This document shows, piece after piece, positions 44,705 to 53,934 of a DNA stretch of 64,000 nt (the stretch's first letter is position 1; each line of letters starts with the position of its first letter). The stretch covers positions 18,019-82,018 of the forward strand of contig NZ_JBMNPQ010000002.1 of NCBI RefSeq assembly GCF_050943655.1, in the 5' to 3' direction. The stretch is from Peptoniphilus_A sp050943655 (GTDB lineage Bacteria > Bacillota > Clostridia > Tissierellales > Peptoniphilaceae). The notes beneath the pieces were generated by a model, which was given only the letters and a program-made list of their open reading frames with translations, ran no database searches and was not told the DNA's origin. The position numbers were made by a program, and so were the translations under genes.

Positions 44705-45323
44705 CTCTATATCTCACTATCCCAATATAGACTGTGTTAAGCTCTCCAGAGTTGCTGTTTAGAAGTTCTCCTTCTTTAATATCTGTAATAGCATAAGTCT
44801 TTCTAGCTCTCACACATGCGCCGTATTCGTCACCAGTATTTCCATCCATTCCGCTTGGAATGTCAACAGAAATAATATAATTGCCATGCAAATTGATTAA
44901 ATTTATAACATCTATATATAAATCAGAAAGATTTCTATTTAAGCCCGTTCCAAAAATAGCATCAACGGTAACCTCACTCACCTCAAGAGACTCAACTAAA
45001 TCGTCATAATTATCTTCCTCTATAAAGAAAATTCTATCAGTAAGCTTCTTCACAATATCTAAATTAGTGGCAAAATCTTTAGACTTTTTATCTCCAACAA
45101 TAAAAATTTCAACTTCCTTGCCGCTTAAAATTAAATGGCGTGCAATGACAAGTCCATCGCCACCGTTATTTCCGCTTCCACACACAATAGTAAAGGAAGA
45201 CGAATCCTTTATTTCATTAAAAATTGCCATACCTGCGTTTTCCATTAATACTAAGGAATTTACGCCAAAATCTTCGATTGTTCTCTTTTCAAGTTCTTTC
45301 ATTTTTTCTATCGAAATTGCCAT
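44697..45323 (-). CDS. nnrE: NAD(P)H-hydrate epimerase
   Basis: The 208-aa protein is a YjeF_N domain: MEKRTIEDFGV-type opening (KELEKRTIEDFGVNSLVLMENAG), GSGNNGGDGLVIARHL and VDAIFGTGLNRNL. The active-site aspartate lies in SVDIPSGMDGNTG. It epimerises damaged NAD(P)H hydrates so that the partner dehydratase can repair them. The dehydratase (nnrD) domain, often fused to it, is absent here and must lie elsewhere. The ATG at 45323 has AAGGAG eight bases upstream; the GTG at 45332 lies inside that site. Confidence 0.92.
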   Translation of the reverse strand: MAISIEKMKELEKRTIEDFGVNSLVLMENAGMAIFNEIKDSSSFTIVCGSGNNGGDGLVIARHLILSGKEVEIFIVGDKKSKDFATNLDIVKKLTDRIFFIEEDNYDDLVESLEVSEVTVDAIFGTGLNRNLSDLYIDVINLINLHGNYIISVDIPSGMDGNTGDEYGACVRARKTYAITDIKEGELLNSNSGELNTVYIGIVRYRDE

Positions 45324-45571
45324 AATTTTCACTCCTTAATATTTATATGATATACGATAATAAAACTTATTTAAAGCCTTTGGAAAGTTTTTTTCACAAA
45401 AATTTTATATAAAATTTATAGAATAAAAAACATCACAAAAAATTTTTAACTATTCATAATTATATTTAGCTAAAGAGCCTAAGTAGCATAAGACTAAACT
45501 TATTATTAGCTTTTCTCTATAAATCTTGATTTTTGCAAGTATTCATATTAAACTATATTAAGGGGGTTATA

Positions 45572-46450
45572 ATGACAATTCGAGACTTAGAAATATTTAT
45601 AGAAGTAGTCAGAACAAAAAATATGTCTGTCGCTGCCAAAAATTTAAATATATCACAGCCGACAGTATCCCAAGCCATATCACAAATAGAAAAAGAATAT
45701 AATGTGACACTATTTGATAGAATCTCAAAAAAACTCTACATAACAGATGTGGGAGCAAGACTATATAAATCAGCACTAATACTATTAGAAGAATTTGAAA
45801 ATACAATGATTTTTTTGCACGGAGCATCGAAATCAAATAACATTCACCTTGGCATAAGCTCTAACTTCGGTTGCAAACTGATGCTTGAATTAGTAAAAGA
45901 ATTTGAAGAAAAATACGAAGACGTAAACATAAGAGTTTTTATAGACACAAGGCAGAACTTAATCGAAAAATTAAAATCAAAAGAAATAAGCCTTGCAATA
46001 ATAGAAGACGAAACTGGAATTAGCGGAATAACATCAGAACCATTTTTTACAGACGAGCTCGTTTTAATAACAAATAAAGACTACAACTTTGGAGTAAAGA
46101 AAAGCTTAACACTTGACGACTTAAAAGAGAGAGAATTTATAATGGGTGAGTTCGACGACAACGCCAAAAAAATTCTACTAGATTACTTAAAAGATAAAAA
46201 TATTTCCGTAAACTTAAAATATATCGCAAAAAACAACTGCATGTTTTATAACATAATTAAAAATTCCAACACTGTGTCTTTGGGTTCAAAATATTTTATA
46301 GACGACCCCGAAATAAAAAAGCACAGGTTTGACGATGTAAAACTAGAAAGACAGTATTACCTTACCTACCAAAACGAAGACATAATAAAAGAAGACGTAA
46401 ATAATTTTGTAGAATTTATCAAAGAGAAATTTAAAAATGGCAAGTCTTGA
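45572..46450 (+). CDS. LysR family transcriptional regulator
   Basis: The 292-aa protein has a LysR winged helix at residues ~1-60 (MTIRDLEIFIEVVRTKNMSVAAKNL, ISQPTVSQAISQIEKEY) and a two-lobed effector domain from ~85. AAGGGGG precedes the ATG at 45572; the longer frame has no ribosome site. LysR regulators often control a divergent neighbour, here nnrE-MATE, but the downstream PAP2 gene is also a possible target. Confidence 0.9.
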   Translation: MTIRDLEIFIEVVRTKNMSVAAKNLNISQPTVSQAISQIEKEYNVTLFDRISKKLYITDVGARLYKSALILLEEFENTMIFLHGASKSNNIHLGISSNFGCKLMLELVKEFEEKYEDVNIRVFIDTRQNLIEKLKSKEISLAIIEDETGISGITSEPFFTDELVLITNKDYNFGVKKSLTLDDLKEREFIMGEFDDNAKKILLDYLKDKNISVNLKYIAKNNCMFYNIIKNSNTVSLGSKYFIDDPEIKKHRFDDVKLERQYYLTYQNEDIIKEDVNNFVEFIKEKFKNGKS

Positions 46451-46979
46451 AATTGAAATATTAAACGCGCTTCAAAATATTAGATTTCCATTGCTAGACT
46501 CTTTAATGGTTTTTGTAACAAAGCTTGGCAATGGAGGACTAATTTGGATTATCGTTGGAATTTTTCTCTTAACAAGGCACAAGAAAAAGTACAAAAAAAT
46601 GGCATTTATACTTTTACTTTCACTCATAATATCAGCTGTAGTTGGACTTGTTATACTTAAACCAATAGTGCATAGACCAAGGCCCTTTGACACATTTGGC
46701 TTTAAAGAACTCCTCATAAAAGCGCCAAAGGACTTCTCCTTTCCATCAGGACACACATCATCATCCTTTGCAGCAGCAAGCTCAATAAATAACTTGGACA
46801 AAAAATTTGGAAAATATGCGCTTATCCTTGCCCTTCTAATAACATTCTCGAGAATGTATCTATATGTCCACTACCCAACAGATGTAGCAGCAGGGATTTT
46901 ACTTGGACTAGGAAGCGCAAAGGCGTCTAAAAAAATAAGAAGAATGATAGAAGAAAAAATAGCAAAAGATAAAAAATAG
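46437..46979 (+). CDS. PAP2 family membrane phosphatase
   Basis: The 180-aa protein has about five membrane segments and the three PAP2 motifs: K75-P-I-V-H-R-P-R-P, PSGH (103-106), and SRMYLYVHYPTD (R139, H145, D149). Such enzymes remove phosphate from undecaprenyl pyrophosphate or phosphatidate on the outer face of the membrane. The start lies within the end of the LysR gene (14-base overlap). A strong terminator follows. Confidence 0.92.
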   Translation: MASLEIEILNALQNIRFPLLDSLMVFVTKLGNGGLIWIIVGIFLLTRHKKKYKKMAFILLLSLIISAVVGLVILKPIVHRPRPFDTFGFKELLIKAPKDFSFPSGHTSSSFAAASSINNLDKKFGKYALILALLITFSRMYLYVHYPTDVAAGILLGLGSAKASKKIRRMIEEKIAKDKK

Positions 46980-47000
46980 GCACCACGTGGTGCTTTTTTT
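46980..47000 (+). terminator. Terminator of LysR-PAP2
   Basis: GCACCACGTGGTGC is a perfect 14-base palindrome followed by seven T. Confidence 0.85.
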
Positions 47001-47266
47001 GATTTATTAAATTGGGGTTTGGGTGGTGTGAGATTTTTAATGCGCGATGGTGATGTGTCGTCGTTTTTATTAGATAGAAGTTTTAGGTATTTCCCCTATA
47101 CGATTTTTATTTAAGACGACAAGGTCTCGCAAGACTACTTTGCAGATCTTTCGACTCGAGCAAAGCTCTCGCTCAAGATGACGGAGTAGGTACGTTGTCA
47201 TGTGAATAAATTATCACTGTTCCGAAGTTTTTCTTTCTAAATTTTTTATAAATTCTTTATTAATCG

Positions 47267-47339
47267 AAAAAAGGATATGATGCAGAGACCATTAGCTTGG
47301 CCGAGCGGCCTCGAGCGTGTCTCGCATCATACCTTTTTT
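47267..47339. repeat. Terminator-like hairpin with conserved loop, copy 2
   Basis: Identical to the hairpin at 18384 except one loop base (GAGCGGCC for GAGCGACC), which restores a GGCC-GAGC-GGCC inner pairing. Confidence 0.8.
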
Positions 47340-47664
47340 CGTTTGTTCTGTTTTTGTTTAATTATTTTTCTTTTTAATTCTCCGTAAGGTTTTTTAATTA
47401 AGGCGATTAGGCTGTTTCTTCTTAAGGTACAGATCCCTCGACTAACGCTCGGGATGACGTTGGAAGGGGGTTTTCTCGTTAAGACGATAAGTTCTCGCTC
47501 GATTACTTTGCAGATCTTTCACCCTTCCGGGTACACAGCGACTCCAAAAATCCTTACGGATTTTTTCCGCTCAAGATGACGGAGTAGGTACCTCGTCATA
47601 TGAATAAGTTGTCACTATTCCGAAGTTTTTTCTTTCTAAGTTTTTTATAATTCTTTATTAATAG

Positions 47665-47735
47665 AAAAAAGGATATGTCAGAAAAGCGTTACTTGGCCTA
47701 GCGGCCTCGAGCGGTTCCTCTGACATACCTTTTTT
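47665..47735. repeat. Terminator-like hairpin with conserved loop, copy 3
   Basis: Its stem reads TATGTCAGA/TCTGACATA where the other copies have TATGATGC/GCATCATA, so both arms changed together. The loop keeps TTGGCCTAGCGGCCTCGAG. It lies just beyond the stop codon of phnWX and can serve as its terminator. Confidence 0.8.
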
Positions 47736-47749
47736 CGTTTGTTATATTT

Positions 47750-49627
47750 TTATTTTAAATTTAAAACTTCACCAAGTTCTGATAAGTCTTTTATGACTAT
47801 GTCAGCTCCTGCTTCTTCATATTTTCTTCTAACTTCTTCTCTTCTAATTTCTTTTTCTTCTTCGGAAAGTCCATCGAACTTTTCTTTATTTAGTCCCATT
47901 AGAGAACTTCCATCTATAATTCCTATTGCAATTATTCCGGCGTTCTTGCCCTCTTTTATGTCTGATATTGTGTCTCCAACTTTTACGACATTTTTTGCAG
48001 ATGTTACTTCCAATGCTTTCATATTTTCATAAATCATAAATGGATAAGGCCTGCCGTGATTTTCAACTGAGTTTGGTGTGACGAAAAAGTCTGGTTTATA
48101 ACCTTCTTCTCCTGCTACTCTTGTTACTATCTCCATCATCTCATCAGTGTATCCTGTAGTTGAGCCGATTTTTATTCCATTTGATCTTAAAAGTTTTACT
48201 GTCTCAAGAAGATGTGGCTTTAGCTCGGAGTGATTTGCCACGTTTTCCAAAATCTTCTTCTCACTTATTTTATAAATTTCTTCTACGTCCTCTTCGCTCC
48301 AGCTTCTGTTGTATTTTTCTTCCCAAAGCTCATTAATTCTATCCATCTTTAGCATCTCTCTTATGTGATCGATTTTTAACATGCCCATTGGCTTTCTAAT
48401 TTCTTCTTCTGTCACTTCGATTCCATATTCTAAAAATGCATCTCTAAACGAAGCCACAGGAGCAATACATCCAAAGTCAACAGTTGTGCCAGCCCAGTCA
48501 AAGATTACTGCCTCAAGGTCTTTGAAATTTTTTCTATAATTTATGTTTTCAAGGTATTCTTCAAAGACACCTATTAGTCCGAGTATATCTCTTTTATAAA
48601 TTTCTCCAATGTTTCCAATTCTAAAGCTTTCTTTTTCTGTGAGCTTTCCTGGATAGATGATGTAGCCTCTATTTTTAATAAATTCATACATATCCTTAAA
48701 GTCGATACCTAAATTTTCAGGATACAAGAAAGTTGAAATTATTGGGCCTTGGACATTTTTATCTAAATATAATTTAAATCCAAGTCTTTCCATCTCGATA
48801 TTTAATAGATTGTTATTTTCTCTATATCTCTTCGCTCTATTTTCTACTCCGCCCTCGTCTTCAAGTTCTCTAAGTGCCTGTCTAAAGGCAAGGACTGTGT
48901 GAGTTGGTGAAGTAAATCTCCACTTGCCATCCTTATCCATTGTTTGGTATTGGTCGTATAAATTTAAACATAGGCTTCTTGCATTATCTTTTGAATTTTC
49001 AATTGACTCTTTTTTGCAAATTATAAAACTAAATCCCGGCACGCCCTCAATGCACTTGTTGGCACTTGAGATTAAAAAGTCAATTCCAATTTTTTCTATT
49101 TCAATCTCAACTCCTGCAAAGCTAGACATTGCATCTACGATAAAAGTTTTATTATGTGATTTTACAACTTCTCCAATCTCTTCGATATTGTTTAAAATTC
49201 CTGTAGTTGTCTCGCTATGCACCATGGCAACATGAGTGATGTCTAAATCTTTTTCCAAGACTTTTCTTACATCTTCTTTATTAAAAATTTCGCTATCGCT
49301 TACTTCTATTGTTTCGAATTTAATTTTTGAAAACTCAGCAATGCTTACCATTCTCTTGCCATAGGCTCCGTTTACAAGAATTAGAACTTTGCCATCTTTT
49401 GGCACAACAGATGTTATTACAGACTCCACTCCAAAGCTTCCGCTTCCTTGCATTAAAACTGCTGTATAATTTTTTTCGTCTAAGTTTGCTATTCTTAAAA
49501 GCTCACTTCTTATCTCTTGTGTGATATTTTTATAGTCGTCATCCCATGTACAGTGGTCTACGAGCATCTCTCTTTTTACGCTCATAGTTGTTGATAATGG
49601 TCCCGGTGTCAATAATTTATATTCCAT
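47750..49627 (-). CDS. phnWX: Fused 2-aminoethylphosphonate-pyruvate transaminase / phosphonoacetaldehyde hydrolase
   Basis: The 625-aa protein joins two enzymes of phosphonate breakdown. Residues ~1-360 are PhnW, an aminotransferase with D165 and PLP lysine K191 (SSANKCIEGVPGF). It moves the amino group of 2-aminoethylphosphonate to pyruvate, giving phosphonoacetaldehyde and alanine. Residues ~370-625 are PhnX, a HAD hydrolase with nucleophile D377 (IFDWAGTTVD), Schiff-base lysine K418 (MGMLKIDH), GSTTGYT and VGDTISDIKEGKNAG. It splits the intermediate to acetaldehyde and phosphate. GGAGG precedes the ATG, 15 bases after the binding-protein gene. Confidence 0.95.
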   Translation of the reverse strand: MEYKLLTPGPLSTTMSVKREMLVDHCTWDDDYKNITQEIRSELLRIANLDEKNYTAVLMQGSGSFGVESVITSVVPKDGKVLILVNGAYGKRMVSIAEFSKIKFETIEVSDSEIFNKEDVRKVLEKDLDITHVAMVHSETTTGILNNIEEIGEVVKSHNKTFIVDAMSSFAGVEIEIEKIGIDFLISSANKCIEGVPGFSFIICKKESIENSKDNARSLCLNLYDQYQTMDKDGKWRFTSPTHTVLAFRQALRELEDEGGVENRAKRYRENNNLLNIEMERLGFKLYLDKNVQGPIISTFLYPENLGIDFKDMYEFIKNRGYIIYPGKLTEKESFRIGNIGEIYKRDILGLIGVFEEYLENINYRKNFKDLEAVIFDWAGTTVDFGCIAPVASFRDAFLEYGIEVTEEEIRKPMGMLKIDHIREMLKMDRINELWEEKYNRSWSEEDVEEIYKISEKKILENVANHSELKPHLLETVKLLRSNGIKIGSTTGYTDEMMEIVTRVAGEEGYKPDFFVTPNSVENHGRPYPFMIYENMKALEVTSAKNVVKVGDTISDIKEGKNAGIIAIGIIDGSSLMGLNKEKFDGLSEEEKEIRREEVRRKYEEAGADIVIKDLSELGEVLNLK

Positions 49628-49641
49628 TTGTTACCTCCAAT

Positions 49642-50634
49642 TTATTTAGCAGATTCTGGTAATTCTTGATGTTCTTTTAATAAGTCGACTGTAAGTTTTT
49701 CTGGATATTTTTTAACATCTTTTGCCTTTATACTTTCATCCTCTTGTTCGCCTTCATATACGGCATTTGGATAAAATTTAATAATTTCTTTTCTTGCTTC
49801 TTTTAAAATTACATTTGCCATTTCTTTGCAAAGCTCTTCTTTTTCTGGATTGTCCTTATTTAATATTGCAAGATTTTCTGTTAAATAATAAGTTCCTTCT
49901 TCTGGATCCACAAATTCAATTGGTTTTCCTTCTGCTTTTTTAAGAACTGCTTGGTGTCTTAGTCCAATTCCAATGACAGCTTCTCCAACTTCTACCTTCT
50001 TCATAGGGCCTGATCCTGAACTTTCAATATTGTTTCCAGCATTTTCATAAATTTTACTTAAAATATTTTTCGCTTCATCTTCGCCGTAATTATCTACAAG
50101 AGCTTGTATTGTAAGCCAAGCTGTTGAAGAATGCTTTACATCAGATATGCTGAGTTTGTCTTTGTATTCCGGCTTAGTTAAATCTTTAAAACTCTTTGGC
50201 ACTTCAAGCCCTTCTGCCTCAAGCTCTTTAGTGTTGTAGAAAATTGCTCCCTCTTGCACAGTTATTGGATAGCTGTATTCTGAATTTTCTTTATCAAGTG
50301 GCACTACATCTGGCTTAAAATCAAGAAAAATATTGTCCTTATCCTGTGCACTGTCAATGTAGAAAGAGCTCATTGTCATCATGTCAGCCTCAATATTTTT
50401 TCCTTCTGCCAATAACTTTCCGCCAAGTTCTGATGTTCCAAATGTCTTTACAATGTACTTATCTTGATAACCTGCAGCATCAAGTGCGTCCTTTATGGCA
50501 ACTATTGCCTCTTCATCTGCGTTTGAATAAATAACGACTGCATCGCTATTTTCTTTATTACCACAAGCTGTAAGTGGTAATAAAAGTGCCAGTGCGATTA
50601 ATACCAAAATACTTTTTACATTTTTAATTTTCAT
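49642..50634 (-). CDS. ABC substrate-binding lipoprotein, probably for 2-aminoethylphosphonate
   Basis: The 330-aa product has a lipoprotein signal ending LTAC (C24) and a type 2 binding fold of the iron(III)/PhnS group: VVIYSNADEEAIVAIKDALDAAGY, GGKLLAEGKNIEADM, and AVIGIGLRHQAVLKKAEGKP. Similar proteins bind ferric ion or 2-aminoethylphosphonate; the next gene being phnWX argues for the phosphonate. Its start overlaps the permease stop by eleven bases. Confidence 0.85.
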   Translation of the reverse strand: MKIKNVKSILVLIALALLLPLTACGNKENSDAVVIYSNADEEAIVAIKDALDAAGYQDKYIVKTFGTSELGGKLLAEGKNIEADMMTMSSFYIDSAQDKDNIFLDFKPDVVPLDKENSEYSYPITVQEGAIFYNTKELEAEGLEVPKSFKDLTKPEYKDKLSISDVKHSSTAWLTIQALVDNYGEDEAKNILSKIYENAGNNIESSGSGPMKKVEVGEAVIGIGLRHQAVLKKAEGKPIEFVDPEEGTYYLTENLAILNKDNPEKEELCKEMANVILKEARKEIIKFYPNAVYEGEQEDESIKAKDVKKYPEKLTVDLLKEHQELPESAK

Positions 50635-52279
50635 TTTTTAATCCCCTTTTAGTTAATTTGTTTGAAATAATTTTTACTATAATATTTGTAACTAGAATCA
50701 TTGTAGAAATTACAAATATGTCATCGAATCTGATGAAATATTGCAACTCTTTAATCTTTGTCGTTATGACCATTGTCCTTGCACCTGTAATAAAAATTAC
50801 GGCACTGACTGTAACCATGTTGTTTATAAAATAATAAGTGAACACTTCAACTATAGTCTTATAGGAGTTTGGCACGAGTATTTTCTTTACATTTTTAAAC
50901 CAAGAATCTCCCAAAAGATTTGACGTCGTCTCCCAATTTTGATTTAACTTGCTTAGCGAATCAGAAAACATCAAATAAGGCGTGGAAAAATAGTGCACCA
51001 CGTCACATATTATTACAATAAATAAAGTGTTGTGAATTGGTGTGGGAGAAAAAGCGAGCAAATAACTAATACCGAGTACCATTCCCGGCACTGTATTTAT
51101 AATAGATGGAGTTACATTTAAAACTTTTGAAAATTTATTTATATTTTGTTTTCTCGTTGTAAATAAAGCTCCAATGTATGCAATGACCGTTCCAATAATA
51201 GATGCAACAAGGGCAACTACAATTGAATTTTTGTATGCTCCCAAAAGTTCGTTATCATTTAAAGTGTTCTTAATATTTATCAGCGAAAAATTTAAATTGT
51301 ATGGATAATCTTCAAAAAACGGAATTATCACTACAGAAATTAAAACTGAAAAAATAATTAAGACTACAAAAATCGAAAAAATAATTATAAATACATCTCT
51401 TGCTCTATTCTTTCTCACATAAATATTTTTGCTTATATTCTCACTTGTGTTCTTTTCCTTAAAAATTGATATCACAACAATGCTTAAGATTGATGGAATC
51501 ATCATGACAAGTGCAATAATCGCTCCCTTGTTAAAATCTGGAACTGATCCCATCATCTGCTCGTAAAGAGACTTTGCAATTAATGGAGTGTTTCCCCCAA
51601 GAGATGCGGGAATACCAAAATCTGTAAATGACAGGAAGAAGCACTGAATTATCGAAATAATAATTGTAAATCTTATTGGCTTTATAATAGAAATCATAAA
51701 ATTTTTAAAGCCACTGTCATACAAAAGTGTGGAGACAAGGCCATATCTCTTGTCAATGTATTTCATCCCATTATTAAGCAGAATAAAGGACACGGGCAAA
51801 GTGTAGATAAAATATCCAAGAAGTAGGCCACCCACACCGTAGATGTCTATTATTGGCTTTGCAAATAATTTTAAAATGTATCCCTGTTTTCCAAAAGAAT
51901 GCATGATTGCAAAACCATAAGTAATAGTTGGAAGAAACATGGGAACCATTAGAGCAATTTCCAAAAACTTCTTAAAATTTTTATTTAAATTTGTAAAATT
52001 TATTCCAATAGCAATTATTAATGCAGTAATTGTTGTGATGAGACTACTTAATAGCGAAATCGAAAAACTATTTGTAAAAGCCTTAATCACATCGCCACTT
52101 GAAAAAACATCCTTAAAATTTTCTGTGCTAAAACTTCCATTTACAAAAAATGCCATCTGAAGCACTTTAATTAATGGATAAATTAGAAATATTAGAAAGA
52201 ATGCAAAAATTAAGTACATTAAAAACTTGTGACTTGACGCCTCTTGTCTATTTCTAGTTAAACTTATTCTACTCTCCAA
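50624..52279 (-). CDS. ABC permease, two fused permease domains
   Basis: The 551-aa protein holds two binding-protein-dependent permease domains in tandem (~60-270 and ~345-545), each about six membrane segments. The first EAA-type loop follows LVSTLLYDSGFKNF and the second NWETTSNLLGDSWFKNVKKI. This double form is known for FbpB-type iron permeases and replaces separate PhnU and PhnV. The start is read as TTG at 52279; its ribosome site is weak, and a later ATG at residue 21 is possible but would cut the first helix. Confidence 0.85.
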   Translation of the reverse strand: MESRISLTRNRQEASSHKFLMYLIFAFFLIFLIYPLIKVLQMAFFVNGSFSTENFKDVFSSGDVIKAFTNSFSISLLSSLITTITALIIAIGINFTNLNKNFKKFLEIALMVPMFLPTITYGFAIMHSFGKQGYILKLFAKPIIDIYGVGGLLLGYFIYTLPVSFILLNNGMKYIDKRYGLVSTLLYDSGFKNFMISIIKPIRFTIIISIIQCFFLSFTDFGIPASLGGNTPLIAKSLYEQMMGSVPDFNKGAIIALVMMIPSILSIVVISIFKEKNTSENISKNIYVRKNRARDVFIIIFSIFVVLIIFSVLISVVIIPFFEDYPYNLNFSLINIKNTLNDNELLGAYKNSIVVALVASIIGTVIAYIGALFTTRKQNINKFSKVLNVTPSIINTVPGMVLGISYLLAFSPTPIHNTLFIVIICDVVHYFSTPYLMFSDSLSKLNQNWETTSNLLGDSWFKNVKKILVPNSYKTIVEVFTYYFINNMVTVSAVIFITGARTMVITTKIKELQYFIRFDDIFVISTMILVTNIIVKIISNKLTKRGLKNEN

Positions 52280-52281
52280 GA

Positions 52282-53058
52282 TTAACCAACCTGCCTTTCT
52301 ATGCCAATTGGTCCACTGTCAAATAAGTTATAAATATTATCTTTTTTAACCTTGAGCTGTCTTAATATAAACTCCTCAACAAATTCATCAGCTGGAGAAT
52401 TTATAATCTCCTTCGGAGTTCCAAACTGAGCAATCTTTCCCTTGTTTAAAATTAAAACCTTATTTGAAATAGTAAGAGCTTCCTCTGGATCGTGAGTTAC
52501 AATAATTGTCGTAAGATTATATTTTGCAGCAATTTCCTTTATCCTCTGTTTAATCGACTCCTTAATAATTCCATCAAGTGCAGAGAAGGGCTCGTCCAAC
52601 AAAAGCACCTCCGGCTTCATCACTAGAGTCCTCGCAAGGGCAACTCTTTGCTTTTGTCCACCAGAGAGTTCAGAAATATCTTTCTCAAGATGCTCCTTTA
52701 AATTTAAAAGCTCAACTAACTCGTCTACCTCTTCCTTAGTCGAAAGATTCGGCCTATTCTTAAGACCGTAGACAATATTTTCATAAGCATTTAAATTGGG
52801 AAAAAGTGCATAATCTTGAAACACAATGTTGAAGTTTCTCTCTTGTAGTGACAAATTGCTCATGTCCTTGTCATTATATAGAATTCTTCCGCTTGTAAGA
52901 GGCGAAATCCCCAAGATAAGATTAAGAAGAGTCGTCTTGCCACTTCCCGATGGCCCCAAAATTGAAACAATCTCGCCCTTATTAATCTCCAAACTTATTC
53001 CATTTAAAATATACATCCCATCATCAAATTGTTTTTTAATATTTTCTAAGACTAACAT
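52282..53058 (-). CDS. ABC transporter ATPase for the phosphonate importer
   Basis: The 258-aa protein has Walker A GPSGSGKTT, Q-loop, signature LSGGQKQRVALARTL, Walker B VLLLDEPFSALD and switch histidine TIIVTHDPEEAL. A short C-terminal extension follows. It powers the fused permease encoded next. GAGGT precedes the ATG. It is the first gene of the phosphonate operon; no convincing promoter is seen in the 130 bases upstream. Confidence 0.92.
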   Translation of the reverse strand: MLVLENIKKQFDDGMYILNGISLEINKGEIVSILGPSGSGKTTLLNLILGISPLTSGRILYNDKDMSNLSLQERNFNIVFQDYALFPNLNAYENIVYGLKNRPNLSTKEEVDELVELLNLKEHLEKDISELSGGQKQRVALARTLVMKPEVLLLDEPFSALDGIIKESIKQRIKEIAAKYNLTTIIVTHDPEEALTISNKVLILNKGKIAQFGTPKEIINSPADEFVEEFILRQLKVKKDNIYNLFDSGPIGIERQVG

Positions 53059-53130
53059 TTAAACCTCTTTCAAAAAAATATTCCGTGTGTCCGGTAGGTA
53101 ATGTAACTTATAAATATTTAAATGAGCACA

Positions 53131-53192
53131 AAAAAAGGCGCCTTAAAGCGTCTTTAAAATTATCAATTATAAAAAAGCTGGATTGCCCAGCT
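53131..53192 (-). terminator. Double terminator after the GntR gene
   Basis: Two minus-strand hairpins follow the GntR stop: AGCTGG/CCAGCT (53176-53192) with TTTTTT, then a GACGC/GGCGC stem (~53135-53155, one G-U) with TTTTTTT. Together they isolate the aconitase X operon from the phosphonate operon. Confidence 0.75.
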
Positions 53193-53193
53193 T

Positions 53194-53874
53194 TTAATCT
53201 AATCGTGTCAATTCTTCAACGAGTGTATTATATGACCATCTCAAATGCTCTTCCATAATTTTAAGTGCACCTTCAAGATCTTGACACTTTAAACATCTAA
53301 TTATTTCAAGGTGATATAAGGTACTCTCTTCTGAGGTATCTGTCAATGCATAAGCCTCATGCTTGTATCTAAGTATCTGAGCTCTTATATATTTATAAAT
53401 ATCTTTAATATATGAATTAGTCGAATTATCTAAGATAAACATATGGAGTTTTTCATCCTGCATTGACAAAAAATCCTCATCTGGAGTATTCCCTTTTCGT
53501 ATCTCCGATAAAACCTGCTCAAATTCATTCTCCAATTTTTCTAATTCTTTTTGTTTTAAATTTTTAATTGAGGTCCTTATTGCAAGTTTTTCTATTTCTA
53601 TCCTAACTTCATAAATATCAGTAAGATCTTTTAAAGATAAATTTTCTACAATTGTACCTATACCATCAACACTTCTTACGTATCTTTCTTGTTCTAACCT
53701 CGTAATAGCTCTCTTAACAGGTGTTCTGCTCATATTTAGAGCCTCACCAATACCATTTTCAGTTAGAACATCGCCACCTTTTAAATTTCCTTCTATTATC
53801 ATTTTTTTTATATAATCATAGGCAACTTCAGAAAGAGTTTTCTTTCTTTTAATCTCAATATTGTCATAATTCAT
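53194..53874 (-). CDS. GntR family regulator (FCD/FadR group)
   Basis: The 226-aa protein has a winged-helix DNA-binding domain at ~12-75 (LSEVAYDYIKKMIIEGNLKGG, LNMSRTPVKRAITRLEQE) and an all-helical FCD ligand domain from ~85 with spaced Asp/His positions (DIYEVRIEIEKLA, LHMFILDNSTN, YHLEIIRCL). FCD regulators usually sense an organic acid and repress catabolic genes. It is the last gene of the aconitase X operon. A palindrome overlapping that operon's -10 box is a likely target. Confidence 0.92.
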   Translation of the reverse strand: MNYDNIEIKRKKTLSEVAYDYIKKMIIEGNLKGGDVLTENGIGEALNMSRTPVKRAITRLEQERYVRSVDGIGTIVENLSLKDLTDIYEVRIEIEKLAIRTSIKNLKQKELEKLENEFEQVLSEIRKGNTPDEDFLSMQDEKLHMFILDNSTNSYIKDIYKYIRAQILRYKHEAYALTDTSEESTLYHLEIIRCLKCQDLEGALKIMEEHLRWSYNTLVEELTRLD

Positions 53875-53934
53875 TTTTCGTCTTCACCCACGTACTAAAC
53901 AATATTTAATACACTTTTTAGAATAGCAATAAAA

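Larger units (their letters stand above)
47030..47735 (+). repeat. Repeat island E (no gene, no core)
   Basis: No gene is supported between 47001 and 47749. The island has palindromic units near 47145, 47435 and 47525, each with CTTTCGACT or CCCTCGACT paired to a GATGACG end. There are two copies of a segment with TTCCGAAGTTTTT and TTCTTTATTAAT, each running into a terminator-like hairpin. The 130-bp core and the G-rich/C-rich hairpin are missing. Confidence 0.8.

Noticed and set aside
47285..47325. tRNA-like look of the hairpin loop (GGCCGAGCGG resembles a D-arm)
   Set aside because: There is no acceptor stem, anticodon arm or TTC loop; the flanks form a single long stem with terminator features.
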